Shown here: positions 17,623 to 24,846 of the stretch, piece by piece
How positions within the stretch are numbered: the stretch's first letter is position 1
How the letters are laid out: the number at the start of each line of letters is the position of its first letter
Source of the DNA: Streptomyces avicenniae
GTDB taxonomy: Bacteria; Actinomycetota; Actinomycetes; Streptomycetales; Streptomycetaceae
Direction: 5' to 3'
Assembly (NCBI RefSeq): GCF_000719135.1
Contig: NZ_JOEK01000011.1
Coordinates: 62,001-126,000, forward strand
Length of the DNA: 64,000 nucleotides
The notes under the pieces: model-generated
Told to the model about the DNA's origin: nothing
The model's input: the letters and a program-made list of their open reading frames with translations, nothing else
The model's database searches: none
Program-made: the position numbers and the translations under genes

Positions 17623-17913
17623 ATTGCGATCCCACCTTGGGGTGATGAGGACCAGGGCCCGGGACCGGTACGCGGAAATCGGAGGAGTGTTGCGAACCCA
17701 CCTTGGGGTGATGAGGACGCCGGTGAGGAGGCGGAGATCTGGGGGCGCGAAGTTGCGAACCCACCTTGGGGTGATGAGGACGGCCATCCAGACGATCACC
17801 GACGCCGCGCTGAAGTTGCGAACCCACCTTGGGGTGATGAGGACCCGTATTGTACGAAATGAAAGTTCCGGGCCGAGATATGGGTTGCGAACCCACCTTG
17901 GGGTGATGAGGAC
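17623..17913 (-). CRISPR. CRISPR array 2: 5 repeats, 4 spacers
   Basis: Repeats start at 17623, 17689, 17752, 17815 and 17884, identical to the consensus of array 1 except the first, which has two changes (ATTGCGATCC on the plus strand) and marks the trailer end. Spacers are 33-39 bp. Leader at the right (17914 onward) is nearly identical to that of array 1, so this array too is transcribed on the minus strand. The trailer lies 38 bp from the merR operator. No cas genes are nearby. Confidence 0.98.
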
Positions 17914-18060
17914 CCGAGGGTAAAGCCGCTGGTCAGCGGGGGTCTCGGGGGCCGTGTGTGAGCCGAAAGTGCAGCGATCCGCCGGTAGTGCATCTGTGCT
18001 GGTCAGAGGCTTGCTCCTGGTGTGGCCTCGTCTCGTTGAGTGCTGCTGGCAACGTATCGG
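17914..18060 (-). promoter_or_regulatory. CRISPR leader of array 2
   Basis: Matches the leader of array 1 over 105 bp without gaps (nine substitutions), starting directly at the last repeat base. It holds the same CCGCT-GGTC-AGCGG palindrome. Nothing gene-like is seen between 18019 and 18144. Confidence 0.85.
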
Positions 18061-18144
18061 TCCCGGAGGGGCGGTGATGCCGGTGTTGGGAAATCTGCGC
18101 TCATGCGACAACGCCCGATCCGAGGGGAGCGCATCCGCACACGC

Positions 18145-18930
18145 TCACCGCAGCGCGTTGAACGCGTAGAGGGCGCCGAGCGCCGTGGCCAAGGTGCCGA
18201 GCAGCAGCCGGAGGAACGTCTCGGGCATCCGTGGTTGGAGGCGCGCGCCGACGTAGCCGCCGACCAGGCCGCCCAGCCCGCACGCCAGCCCGAGGAACCA
18301 GTCGGGCGCGATGTTGCCGCTGTGGGTCAGCGACAGGAGGGCGTAGGTGCCAGCCCCGACCAGCGACGTGGCGAAGGTGGAGGCGAGCGCGGCGGGGGCC
18401 ACCTGGGCGACCGGGAGGCCGAGTCCGACGAGCACCGGCCCCAGGATCGAACCGCCACCGATGCCGTAGATCCCGCCGACGACCCCCACCACCAACGCCA
18501 GCCCGGTCACCGTCCGGGGCGTGGGCTCCCGGCGCCGGATCTTCGGCGGGGCCGGGCGGAGCGTCCGGACGACGAGCCACGCCCCGAGCGGCAGCATGAA
18601 CGCGGCCACGAGCAGCCGGAAGACGTCCGGCCCCGGGAGGACGAAGACGCGGACGACCGCCCCGACCACCACCCCCGGCAGCGTCCCCAGCACGAGTCGG
18701 CGTACGAGCGGTCCTCGCAGGGCGCCGCTACGTCGGTGGCGCAGGAGGGCGCCGGGCCCCGCGACGACGTTGTAGAGCAGGTTCGTCGGTGTGACGGCCG
18801 GGTTCGGCACCGCGAAGACGCTGAGCTGGACCGGGAGCAGGAACACCGCCCCGGACACGCCAACCGGCGCCGTCACCACGGCGATCAGCGTCCCGGTGAG
18901 GAAGCCCGCCGCGCCAAGTCCCCACTCCAC
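18145..18930 (-). CDS. TauE/SafE (TSUP) family membrane permease
   Basis: 261 aa with about eight predicted membrane helices. The glycine-rich repeated segments VVTAPVGVSGAVFLLPV near the N-terminus and VVGGIYGIGGGSILGPVLV in the middle are the two signature motifs of the sulfite exporter TauE/SafE family, related by internal duplication. GTG 18930 is preceded by GAGGGGGGAACCGG and begins directly before the first helix; a longer frame to 19065 adds a basic tail that is unlikely to be translated. Proteins of this family move organosulfonates or other organic anions; the substrate cannot be told here. Confidence 0.87.
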   Translation of the reverse strand: MEWGLGAAGFLTGTLIAVVTAPVGVSGAVFLLPVQLSVFAVPNPAVTPTNLLYNVVAGPGALLRHRRSGALRGPLVRRLVLGTLPGVVVGAVVRVFVLPGPDVFRLLVAAFMLPLGAWLVVRTLRPAPPKIRRREPTPRTVTGLALVVGVVGGIYGIGGGSILGPVLVGLGLPVAQVAPAALASTFATSLVGAGTYALLSLTHSGNIAPDWFLGLACGLGGLVGGYVGARLQPRMPETFLRLLLGTLATALGALYAFNALR

Positions 18931-19107
18931 CCGGTTCCCCCCTCGCTCCCCGGAAGCGTAGACGCGCGTACGCACTCGCCGGTGCGGGGCGTTGGCGCAC
19001 GTCAGGCCAGGAGAACGCCGCCGCATCGCCCTGCTTCGGACCATGCGGCTCCCGGGGCCGAACACCAGACGTACGCCTGCCCGTTGCCGACTCCCAGGAG
19101 GCGAACG

Positions 19108-19581
19108 TCAGTCGCGGGTGGCGCCCTCCGGCCACACCACGGTGACGGGGACGCCATTCCCCTCCGCGTGCACGACGACATCGGCCGTGCCGCCGAAGCC
19201 ACGCGCCGGAAGGCCGTCCCAGACGGCGAGGAGCTGATCGACCAGCCCCACGAGGATCACGCTTCCCGCCATGTGGGCCTCCGCGTTCGAGTCGGCCAAG
19301 CCGGTGCGGTGCACGTCGGCGGCCCGGCTCAACAGGTCGTCGTAGACGGGGCGATGCCAGTCGGGGAGATCGGTGCGGTAGTTCTCCGACGGGACGACGA
19401 CCTCGATCCGCCCGCCGAGTTCGAGCACGATCTCGGCGAACCACGCGTCCGGCCCGTCGGCGAGGCAGGACACCCCCACGAGGTCCCCCGCGTGGTCGGC
19501 GAGCCTGGACGACAGCATGTCCCGCACCCACTGTTCGATCTCCGCCGACAGCCCGCGATGGCCGGTGATCCCGATATGCAT
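19108..19581 (-). CDS. SLOG/DprA-like Rossmann-fold protein
   Basis: 157 aa. It opens with IGITGHRGL, a beta strand leading to a Gly-His-Arg loop characteristic of SLOG superfamily nucleotide- or ligand-binding domains. Further on VGVSCLADGPDAWFAEIVLELGG and MAGSVILVGLVDQLLAVWDGLP give the other strands and the acidic position expected of the fold. ATG 19581 has GAGGG 5 bp upstream. SLOG proteins are proposed sensors or processors of nucleotide-derived ligands, some in defence systems; no partner is seen next to it. Confidence 0.7.
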   Translation of the reverse strand: MHIGITGHRGLSAEIEQWVRDMLSSRLADHAGDLVGVSCLADGPDAWFAEIVLELGGRIEVVVPSENYRTDLPDWHRPVYDDLLSRAADVHRTGLADSNAEAHMAGSVILVGLVDQLLAVWDGLPARGFGGTADVVVHAEGNGVPVTVVWPEGATRD

Positions 19582-19699
19582 CCGGCCCTCACACGGAGAT
19601 CTCGTCCGGTCGATGGCCGAAGTTTCCCACGACCAGGGGCGCCGGGGACGTGAGCGGACTACGTTGGGACGGTGATCGCATGCGTGGCGGTGGACGTCG

Positions 19700-20380
19700 T
19701 CACGACGTACAACCGCCGGTGAGCAACCGGACGAGCCGTTCCGTGTCCCGGAGATCGGGGAGCGTGTACCGGGCTCCCGCGGCGGCGAGCGCGTTCTCCC
19801 CGGTGCGGCCGGTCGCCACGGCGAGGGCCCGGACGCCGTGCGCCGCGGCGCCCTCCATATCCGCCGGAGTGTCCCCGATGAGGGTGACGTCCTCGGTGTG
19901 GACGACGGCACGGGCGCGGGTGAGGGCGGTGCGGACGAGTTCCGGACGCGTCTCCGCCTCGTCCCCGTAGGCCCCGATGTCCCAGACGATCGGCTCGTCC
20001 AGCGCGAAGGCGCTCAACTTCACCCGCGCCGAGCCGCGTACGTTGCCGGTGACCACCGTCTGCCGGACACCGCGCGCGTCCAGTGCGGCGAGGGCTTCGC
20101 GCGCGCCGGGCAGGGCTCGGCCACGGGCCTGGATCTCCGCCACGGCGTCTTCGTGCGCCCTTCCGAGCGCGGCGGTGAACCGCGCGGTTTCCTCCGGGCC
20201 GGCCTGTATTCCGTGCAGTGCTGCGGTCTCGCGGAAGATCACCAGATCGGTCATTCCGTCAACCGCGGCCTGCCGCTCCATACGGACGCCGGTGACCTCG
20301 GCGAATGCCCGCCCGAACAGCTCCGTGCCGATCCCGCGCATTTCCACGAGCGTGTGGTCGATGTCCCACAGCAACAACAC
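19700..20380 (-). CDS. HAD-superfamily hydrolase, phosphoglycolate phosphatase-like
   Basis: 226 aa. Motif I WDIDHTL (nucleophile Asp at about residue 6), motif II VVTGN (about 108-112) and motif IV IGDTPADMEGA (about 166-176) define a haloacid-dehalogenase phosphatase with a helical cap between motifs I and II. Starts with GTG after AGGAGG. It is divergent from the Xre-TPR gene, with 58 bp between their starts, so the promoters overlap. Substrate unknown. Confidence 0.9.
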   Translation of the reverse strand: MLLLWDIDHTLVEMRGIGTELFGRAFAEVTGVRMERQAAVDGMTDLVIFRETAALHGIQAGPEETARFTAALGRAHEDAVAEIQARGRALPGAREALAALDARGVRQTVVTGNVRGSARVKLSAFALDEPIVWDIGAYGDEAETRPELVRTALTRARAVVHTEDVTLIGDTPADMEGAAAHGVRALAVATGRTGENALAAAGARYTLPDLRDTERLVRLLTGGCTS

Positions 20381-20438
20381 GGAGCCTCCTGAGTAGCTCT
20401 AAGCTGACCGTACGCGACGGATCGCCAGGAGGCATCCT

Positions 20439-21629
20439 GTGGATCGACTCCCTCATCTGGGCCAGCGAATCCGGCGCGCGCGAACGCGAACTCACCGAAA
20501 TCAGGCGGCCATCGCTGGTCTTTGCGGCATCCAGACCGACTACCTGTCCCAGATTGAGCGCGGATTGCGCACACCTTCTCTGGAGCTTCTGATCGCACTT
20601 GCACGCGAGTTGGGTGTGCCGACCTCACAGCTTCTCGGCGAAGCGGAGGCGCCGCGTCGGCCGTTCGCTCCGTGCATCGCCTCGGATGTCGTGGCCGCCC
20701 TGCTCGAAGGCGGCAGTGGGGGGACCAGTGCCGACCCACGTGAACTTCGTGTCCGTGTGGATCGTGCGTGGGATCTATGGCAGACGGCATCCGACCGATA
20801 TACACAGCTCGGCCTTGTTCTTCCACAACTCGTCCGTGACGTCGAGGCCACTCTTCGCGCCTTGCACGCCCCAGGAGACGTCGGTCTCCGCCGCTGCGTG
20901 CTACGCGGCGCGGCCGACATCTACAACCTGCTCCGTTCCTACTGCCGTCGCGCCGGGCGCAGCGATCTCTCGCTGATGGTCGGCGACCGCGCGTTGCGCG
21001 CTGCGGAGGAAGCGGAAGACCCCGGAAGGATTGCAGCCGCCCACTGGAATCTCAGCCACGTCCTTCTTGGTTCAGGGCAGTCGGACAGCGCCGAGCATGT
21101 AGCCCGACAAGGCATTGCGCGGCTAGGGCTCTGTGAGCGAAGCCGCGCGGAGACTGCCCTCGTCGGCGCTCTTGAGCTGGTCGTCGCTGTCAGCTTCAGC
21201 CGCCGTCGCCGATGGTGGGACGCCCGCGCAGCCCTGGACACCGCCGAGGGGCATGCCACACAGGCAGGGGAGGGCAATACGCACCGAACGGTCTTTGGAC
21301 CGACGAACGTGGCATTGCATCGGCTCTCCGTCGAGATGGAGGCCGGTGAAACGGCGATCGCGTTGCAAGTTGCCGACTCACTGGACCTGACGCATCTCCC
21401 CTCGATAGAGCGGCGGCTCACCTTCGCTGTTGACGTCGCCCGTTGCTACCACCGTCGCCGGGAAGACGTGGCCACCTTGGTCACGCTGATCGAGCTGCAA
21501 CGAGATGCGCCGGAGGACTTGGCTCGTATGCCGGAGATCCGGGAGATGGCGGAGCGGGTCGCCGAGCGGGTGACCGGTCCGTACAAGCGACAGGCGCGCG
21601 GACTCGTGGACCGTCTCTCCCCCCGCTGA
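20439..21629 (+). CDS. Xre-type HTH regulator with TPR-like C-terminal region (cassette copy 1)
   Basis: 396 aa. The N-terminal helix-turn-helix (about residues 8-62: LGQRIRRARTRTHRNQAAIAG, then TDYLSQIERGLRTPSLELLIALARELGV) is followed by a 320-residue all-helical region with TPR character (for example RALRAAEEAEDPGRIAAAHWNLSHVLLGSG). GTG 20439 has AGGAGG 6 bp upstream. The regulator is followed by tandem hairpins and a five-gene overlapping operon whose members recur beside a second Xre-TPR gene at 24846, so the regulator probably controls or senses something made by that operon. Xre-TPR architecture resembles peptide-sensing regulators, but no ligand is shown. Confidence 0.88.
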   Translation: MDRLPHLGQRIRRARTRTHRNQAAIAGLCGIQTDYLSQIERGLRTPSLELLIALARELGVPTSQLLGEAEAPRRPFAPCIASDVVAALLEGGSGGTSADPRELRVRVDRAWDLWQTASDRYTQLGLVLPQLVRDVEATLRALHAPGDVGLRRCVLRGAADIYNLLRSYCRRAGRSDLSLMVGDRALRAAEEAEDPGRIAAAHWNLSHVLLGSGQSDSAEHVARQGIARLGLCERSRAETALVGALELVVAVSFSRRRRWWDARAALDTAEGHATQAGEGNTHRTVFGPTNVALHRLSVEMEAGETAIALQVADSLDLTHLPSIERRLTFAVDVARCYHRRREDVATLVTLIELQRDAPEDLARMPEIREMAERVAERVTGPYKRQARGLVDRLSPR

Positions 21630-21674
21630 CCCGAGCACACAGCTCGGGTGCGAGCCCCGAGCCATCAGCTCGGG
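21629..21674 (+). promoter_or_regulatory. Tandem hairpins between regulator and operon
   Basis: Two consecutive stem-loops with the same stem: ACCCGAGC/GCTCGGGT (21629-21649, loop ACACA) and CCCGAGC/GCTCGGG (21656-21674, loop CATCA). They may end the regulator transcript or act as paired operators. A TACCGT hexamer at about 21698 could be the -10 of the operon that follows. Confidence 0.6.
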
Positions 21675-21726
21675 TCGTGTCCCCTTCCAGCACCTACCGT
21701 CACGACACCCGACACATGGAGGTGCT

Positions 21727-22011
21727 GTGACTCGCACACGGTGGCAACTTGCGGAAGCTATTCGGCTACCTCGCTGCGTTGCCCTGATGGCGCTTCGGCA
21801 GGTGAATGAACCCGGCGGCGTGATCGTGGACCCCGCGACCCGAGAAGTGGACATCCTCGTTCCTCCGGGGACGGCCATGGCAATGCCCGTTCCGCTGCCC
21901 TCCGCGCACCACACGCTGCCACCGGGGCGGTACTGGTTGATCCCGCAGCGCCGAAGGCTCACCTGCCCGGTCGAACTCCACCAAGCTTTGATGCCGAGGG
22001 AGGGACGATGA
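21727..22011 (+). CDS. Small cassette protein, short paralogue
   Basis: 94 aa, function unknown. GTG start with GGAGG 5 bp upstream. The middle GGVIVDPATREVDILVPPGTA and the end RYWLIPQRRRLTCPVELHQAL align with GPVIEDPAHGVLYWLVPPGAA and VRWLVVRPSGHCLTDPEVLYGAL of the following gene, so the two are tandem paralogues, this one shortened in the middle. First gene of a five-gene set; its stop overlaps the next start (ATGA). Confidence 0.72.
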   Translation: MTRTRWQLAEAIRLPRCVALMALRQVNEPGGVIVDPATREVDILVPPGTAMAMPVPLPSAHHTLPPGRYWLIPQRRRLTCPVELHQALMPREGR

Positions 22012-22427
22012 AGGCTCGTACTCGACTCTCCTATCCGCACTGGCTGCCGCCCGATGGCCAGGTACGTATCCGGCCGCTCGGGGAGGGGTTCGACGCGGTG
22101 CGTGTCCCCTCGTTCCAGGGGCTGTACGCCGTGAACCGGTTGCGGTTGACGGGGCTTTCCGGGCCGGTGATCGAGGACCCGGCGCACGGAGTTCTGTATT
22201 GGCTGGTGCCGCCGGGGGCGGCGAATGACCGTGGCTGGCCTGTGGGCGTGGTGCCGTTGGGGCGGGGGTATTCGCTCGCCGTCCCGGGGGCCGATCGCGT
22301 GGGTGGGCCGTGGGTCGGGGACGGTGAGGTGCGGTGGCTGGTGGTTCGGCCGTCCGGGCACTGTCTGACCGATCCCGAGGTCCTGTACGGGGCTTTGGCG
22401 CGGGTGTTCGGGAGGCGTTGTGCCTGA
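22008..22427 (+). CDS. Cassette protein A (copy 1)
   Basis: 139 aa, unrecognised family. Key conserved stretches are RPLGEGFDAVRVPSFQGLYAV, LYWLVPPG, LAVPGADRVGGPW and RPSGHCLTDPEVLYGALARVFG; all recur in the 139-aa protein at 26154 of the second cassette. The sequence is soluble, with no signal peptide. The ATG lies in an ATGA overlap with the gene before. Its end overlaps the next start by 8 bp, an overlap length that is exactly conserved in the second cassette. Confidence 0.8.
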   Translation: MKARTRLSYPHWLPPDGQVRIRPLGEGFDAVRVPSFQGLYAVNRLRLTGLSGPVIEDPAHGVLYWLVPPGAANDRGWPVGVVPLGRGYSLAVPGADRVGGPWVGDGEVRWLVVRPSGHCLTDPEVLYGALARVFGRRCA

Positions 22428-22575
22428 GCTTGAGGGGCCCCGGTTCCTGACCCCGGCGCCGGTGCGGGAGGAGAACCCGCACATCACCGTCATCACCGGG
22501 CTGGAAGGGCCACTGCTCCGGCAGCCCCCGCCCGCCCCGGCCGAGCCGGAACCGGACGGCGGTGAGGAGCCGTGA
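22420..22575 (+). CDS. Cassette microprotein B (copy 1)
   Basis: 51 aa. GTG start with GGAGG at 22411-22415. The conserved core FLTPAPVREENPHITVITG is nearly repeated in the N-terminal half of the 66-aa protein at 26566; the remainder is proline/glutamate-rich. It overlaps both neighbours (8 bp upstream, GTGA downstream). Function unknown. Conservation across the two cassettes argues that it is a real product rather than a chance frame. Confidence 0.7.
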   Translation: MPELEGPRFLTPAPVREENPHITVITGLEGPLLRQPPPAPAEPEPDGGEEP

Positions 22576-22973
22576 GCCTCGTCCCACGTTGCATGTACTG
22601 CGACGCGACGGAAGGTGGGCTGGTCGCCGTCGCGCTCGTCGCCTCCGGCTCCGGTCCCGGCTGGACGTATCACGCGTGCCGTACCTGCCGGATCGGTGAG
22701 CGGCTGGTGCCCCTGGCCTGTCACCCGTCCGACTCCTGGGGTGGGGTGCACCAGTGGCCCGAGGCCGTGCCCCGCGACCTGGTCGCCCGCATCGCCGATC
22801 TCGACAGCACCCGCGAACTACGCCCGATCACAGACCGGTTGTTCCCGGCCGCCGTGATCACGCGAGGACGCTTCACGCCGGAACACCGGCGCGAGCTGGC
22901 GCAGTCCGTGGTGTCGGCGGCGCTCACCGATCTGTGGACCGCCGCAGGGTCCACGCCGGGGACGACGCCGTGA
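22572..22973 (+). CDS. Cassette protein C with CxxC zinc-finger-like motifs
   Basis: 133 aa. N-terminal CMYCDATEGG and, 24 residues on, HACRTCRIGERLVPLACH form two CxxC pairs suited to binding zinc. A helical C-terminal part contains FTPEHRRELAQSVVSAALTDLW. In the second cassette a related CxxC motif (RCCYCERSTPL) is fused to microprotein B instead. GTG start overlaps the upstream stop (GTGA) and its own stop overlaps the next start. Role unknown; nucleic-acid or protein binding is possible. Confidence 0.72.
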   Translation: MSLVPRCMYCDATEGGLVAVALVASGSGPGWTYHACRTCRIGERLVPLACHPSDSWGGVHQWPEAVPRDLVARIADLDSTRELRPITDRLFPAAVITRGRFTPEHRRELAQSVVSAALTDLWTAAGSTPGTTP

Positions 22974-23365
22974 CGCCGTTCGCCTCACGGCTGTTCCCCG
23001 GCGGCGGGGGAGCGGACGATATCGGCGCCGCACGGGAGTGGGTCCGCACTGAGCTGGACGCGTGGCGCCGGTCGGCGGCCGTGCCGGTCGTGGACGCGCT
23101 GATCACTGCCGTACGCGGTCGCCGCCCGTGGTGGCTCTCTCTCCGCGCCCACCCTGAGGCCGTCGTCGCCCAGGTCCTGCGCGCGAAGGCCGCGCGTACT
23201 CCCCGGCTGCCCGCCCCGCTCCCCGGTGCCGAACAACTCCTGTGGACCTACGGCATCACCCCCACCCCCGACGGCCTCTGCATATGGACCGACATCAGCC
23301 TTCCCGCGAACCGGCCCGCGCAGGTCCCCCCGGGCCGCGATCCCGGCGGGCCGGGGGGCGGATGA
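22970..23365 (+). CDS. Cassette protein D, hypothetical
   Basis: 131 aa, unrecognised. GTG 22970 lies in a GTGA overlap with the preceding gene. The N-terminal half is helical (GAAREWVRTELDAWRRSAAVPVVDALITAVRG), the middle has HPEAVVAQVLRAKAARTP, and the C-terminus is a glycine/proline tail. Present only in the first cassette. Its overlap with protein C shows it belongs to the same operon. Confidence 0.65.
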   Translation: MTPFASRLFPGGGGADDIGAAREWVRTELDAWRRSAAVPVVDALITAVRGRRPWWLSLRAHPEAVVAQVLRAKAARTPRLPAPLPGAEQLLWTYGITPTPDGLCIWTDISLPANRPAQVPPGRDPGGPGGG

Positions 23366-23420
23366 CCACGGCGATCGGGCGCGGGCGTCCGTGTCAGTGG
23401 CCGGTGGCAGGATCGTCGGC

Positions 23421-24491
23421 ATGCACTTCGTTCGTACCACTCCGCCCCGGCCGATCGACGTCACGGCGGCCTTCCCCGAGCTGGCGCCGCTCGCGCGGAC
23501 GGCGATCCGGCTGCATCCCCGGCCCGGGTCGCCCTCGGTGTCCGACAGTTCGGTCGGCGGGCCGTTGCTGTGGCCCGCCGCGGAACCGTGGCCGCACTGC
23601 GACGCCACGCACGAGGGCACGGGCTGGTCCGAGTCACCGGCGATGATACGACTGGTGCGGCGCAGGCTGGCCCGGCTGCACCGTGACCCCGACGGCCCCG
23701 CGTACACGCCGGAGGAGGAGGCGATCAAGGAGCGGATCGACGCGGGCCCTCCGCAGCCGGTCGAGAGCCCGGTCCCCCTGCTGCCCGTGGCCCAGCTCTA
23801 CCTGCGCGACATACCCCTGTTGCGTCCGCCGGGCCAGGCCGATCTGCTCCAGGTGCTGTGGTGTCCTCACGACCATGACGACTTCCCCAAGCCCGCGACC
23901 GCGCTGTTCTGGAGGTCGGCCGCCGAGGTCGGCGGCATCCTCGCCGCGCCGCCCGAGCCGAAGGGGGCGGACTACGACGGCTACGTGCCGGATCCCTGTC
24001 TGCTCGCGCCTGAAGAGGTCACCGAGTATCCCAACTACCTCGATCTGAGCCAGGAGTTGCGGGAGCTGCTGGAGGACCCGAGCCGATGGCAGGCGCTCGG
24101 CGCCGACCTGGGGAGCCTGTACGCGGGGTACGAGGACCGCGAGGAGTACGAGGAGCACCCCGAAGCGTTCTACAACGCCGCGCTGGGTGACAGTCCCGGA
24201 TGGAAGGTCGGGGGCTGGCCCCCGTGGGGCCGCACCGACCCCTACCCCCGTCACTGCGCGGTCTGCGAGGCCAGGATGGTCCCGCTGCTGACCATCGCCT
24301 CGTTCGAATGGAGCGGCAGCAGCCACGGGTGGGCCCCGCTTGAGGAGCAGGCCGCGGCCACCGCGCGGAGCCACGTCGCCGGGCAGAGCCCCGCCCAGCC
24401 GACCCATGTCGAGGTCGGCAGCGCCGACAACATGCAGATCTATGTCTGCCCCGCGTCCCCGGAGCATCCGCACACCGACCTGATCCAGTGA
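23421..24491 (+). CDS. DUF1963/YwqG-like protein
   Basis: 356 aa. Features of the YwqG family: SSVGGPLLWPAAEPWPHC near the N-terminus, PVAQLYLRDIPLL and LLQVLWCPHDHDD in the middle, VGGWPPWGRTDPYPRHCAVCEARMVPLLTIAS towards the end. The CAVC pair and DNMQIYVCP could bind metal. The ATG is preceded by GCAGGATCG; upstream in-frame positions overlap the previous operon and are less likely. Function of the family is not established. It follows the cassette by 55 bp in the same direction and may be read through from it. Confidence 0.82.
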   Translation: MHFVRTTPPRPIDVTAAFPELAPLARTAIRLHPRPGSPSVSDSSVGGPLLWPAAEPWPHCDATHEGTGWSESPAMIRLVRRRLARLHRDPDGPAYTPEEEAIKERIDAGPPQPVESPVPLLPVAQLYLRDIPLLRPPGQADLLQVLWCPHDHDDFPKPATALFWRSAAEVGGILAAPPEPKGADYDGYVPDPCLLAPEEVTEYPNYLDLSQELRELLEDPSRWQALGADLGSLYAGYEDREEYEEHPEAFYNAALGDSPGWKVGGWPPWGRTDPYPRHCAVCEARMVPLLTIASFEWSGSSHGWAPLEEQAAATARSHVAGQSPAQPTHVEVGSADNMQIYVCPASPEHPHTDLIQ

Positions 24492-24795
24492 GCCGCCGCG
24501 CCGTACGCCGCCCGGCGCCGCCGCCGGGCCGCGACCGGAGTGCGGGCACGGCGGGCGCCGTGGTGCGGGGTGCGGGCGCCGGTCGGGTGGGGCCGCGATG
24601 AGATGACCACAGGGCGCGGAATCCGGCCAGCGCGGTGGTGCCAGATCGCACTGCGAGGCGGTAACCACCAGGGAAACAAGGCGAGTTGGCCGGTCGGCCC
24701 GGGTGGTCCCGAGCGGCTTGTCCGTGCGGTTCTCCTCGCGGAGTTCAGGGGTAGCGTCCTTGGTGCCATTCGCTGGAACACTGTGAGGGACCATC
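24492..24795. other. Intergenic region before the second Xre-TPR gene
   Basis: No gene is seen in 304 bp. TAGCGT at 24752-24757 is a possible -10. The sequence AGTTCAGGGGTAGCGTCCTTGG around it is the least GC-biased part. Confidence 0.3.
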
Positions 24796-24846
24796 ATGAA
24801 TCCGCTCCTGTCCGCCCTCTCCCCCGCCGAATGCACGGCCGTCTGA
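24796..24846 (+). CDS. Candidate leader peptide coupled to the second Xre-TPR gene
   Basis: Sixteen codons encoding MNPLLSALSPAECTAV, with GAGGG 7 bp before its ATG. Its stop TGA shares its last base with the ATG at 24846 (TGATG). The regulator itself has no ribosome-binding site of its own, so ribosomes finishing the leader would be expected to restart on the regulator. Translation of the leader is inferred, not shown. Confidence 0.45.
   Translation: MNPLLSALSPAECTAV

Noticed and set aside
11968..17913. Assigning the arrays to type I-E or type III by repeat sequence
   Set aside because: The repeat does not fit the usual 28-29-nt I-E pattern and no cas gene is in view; a type call would be guesswork.
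17545..18111. N-terminal extension of the MerR protein through CRISPR array 2
   Set aside because: It encodes repeat-derived peptide and the leader; the true start is GTG 17544 next to the MerR operator.
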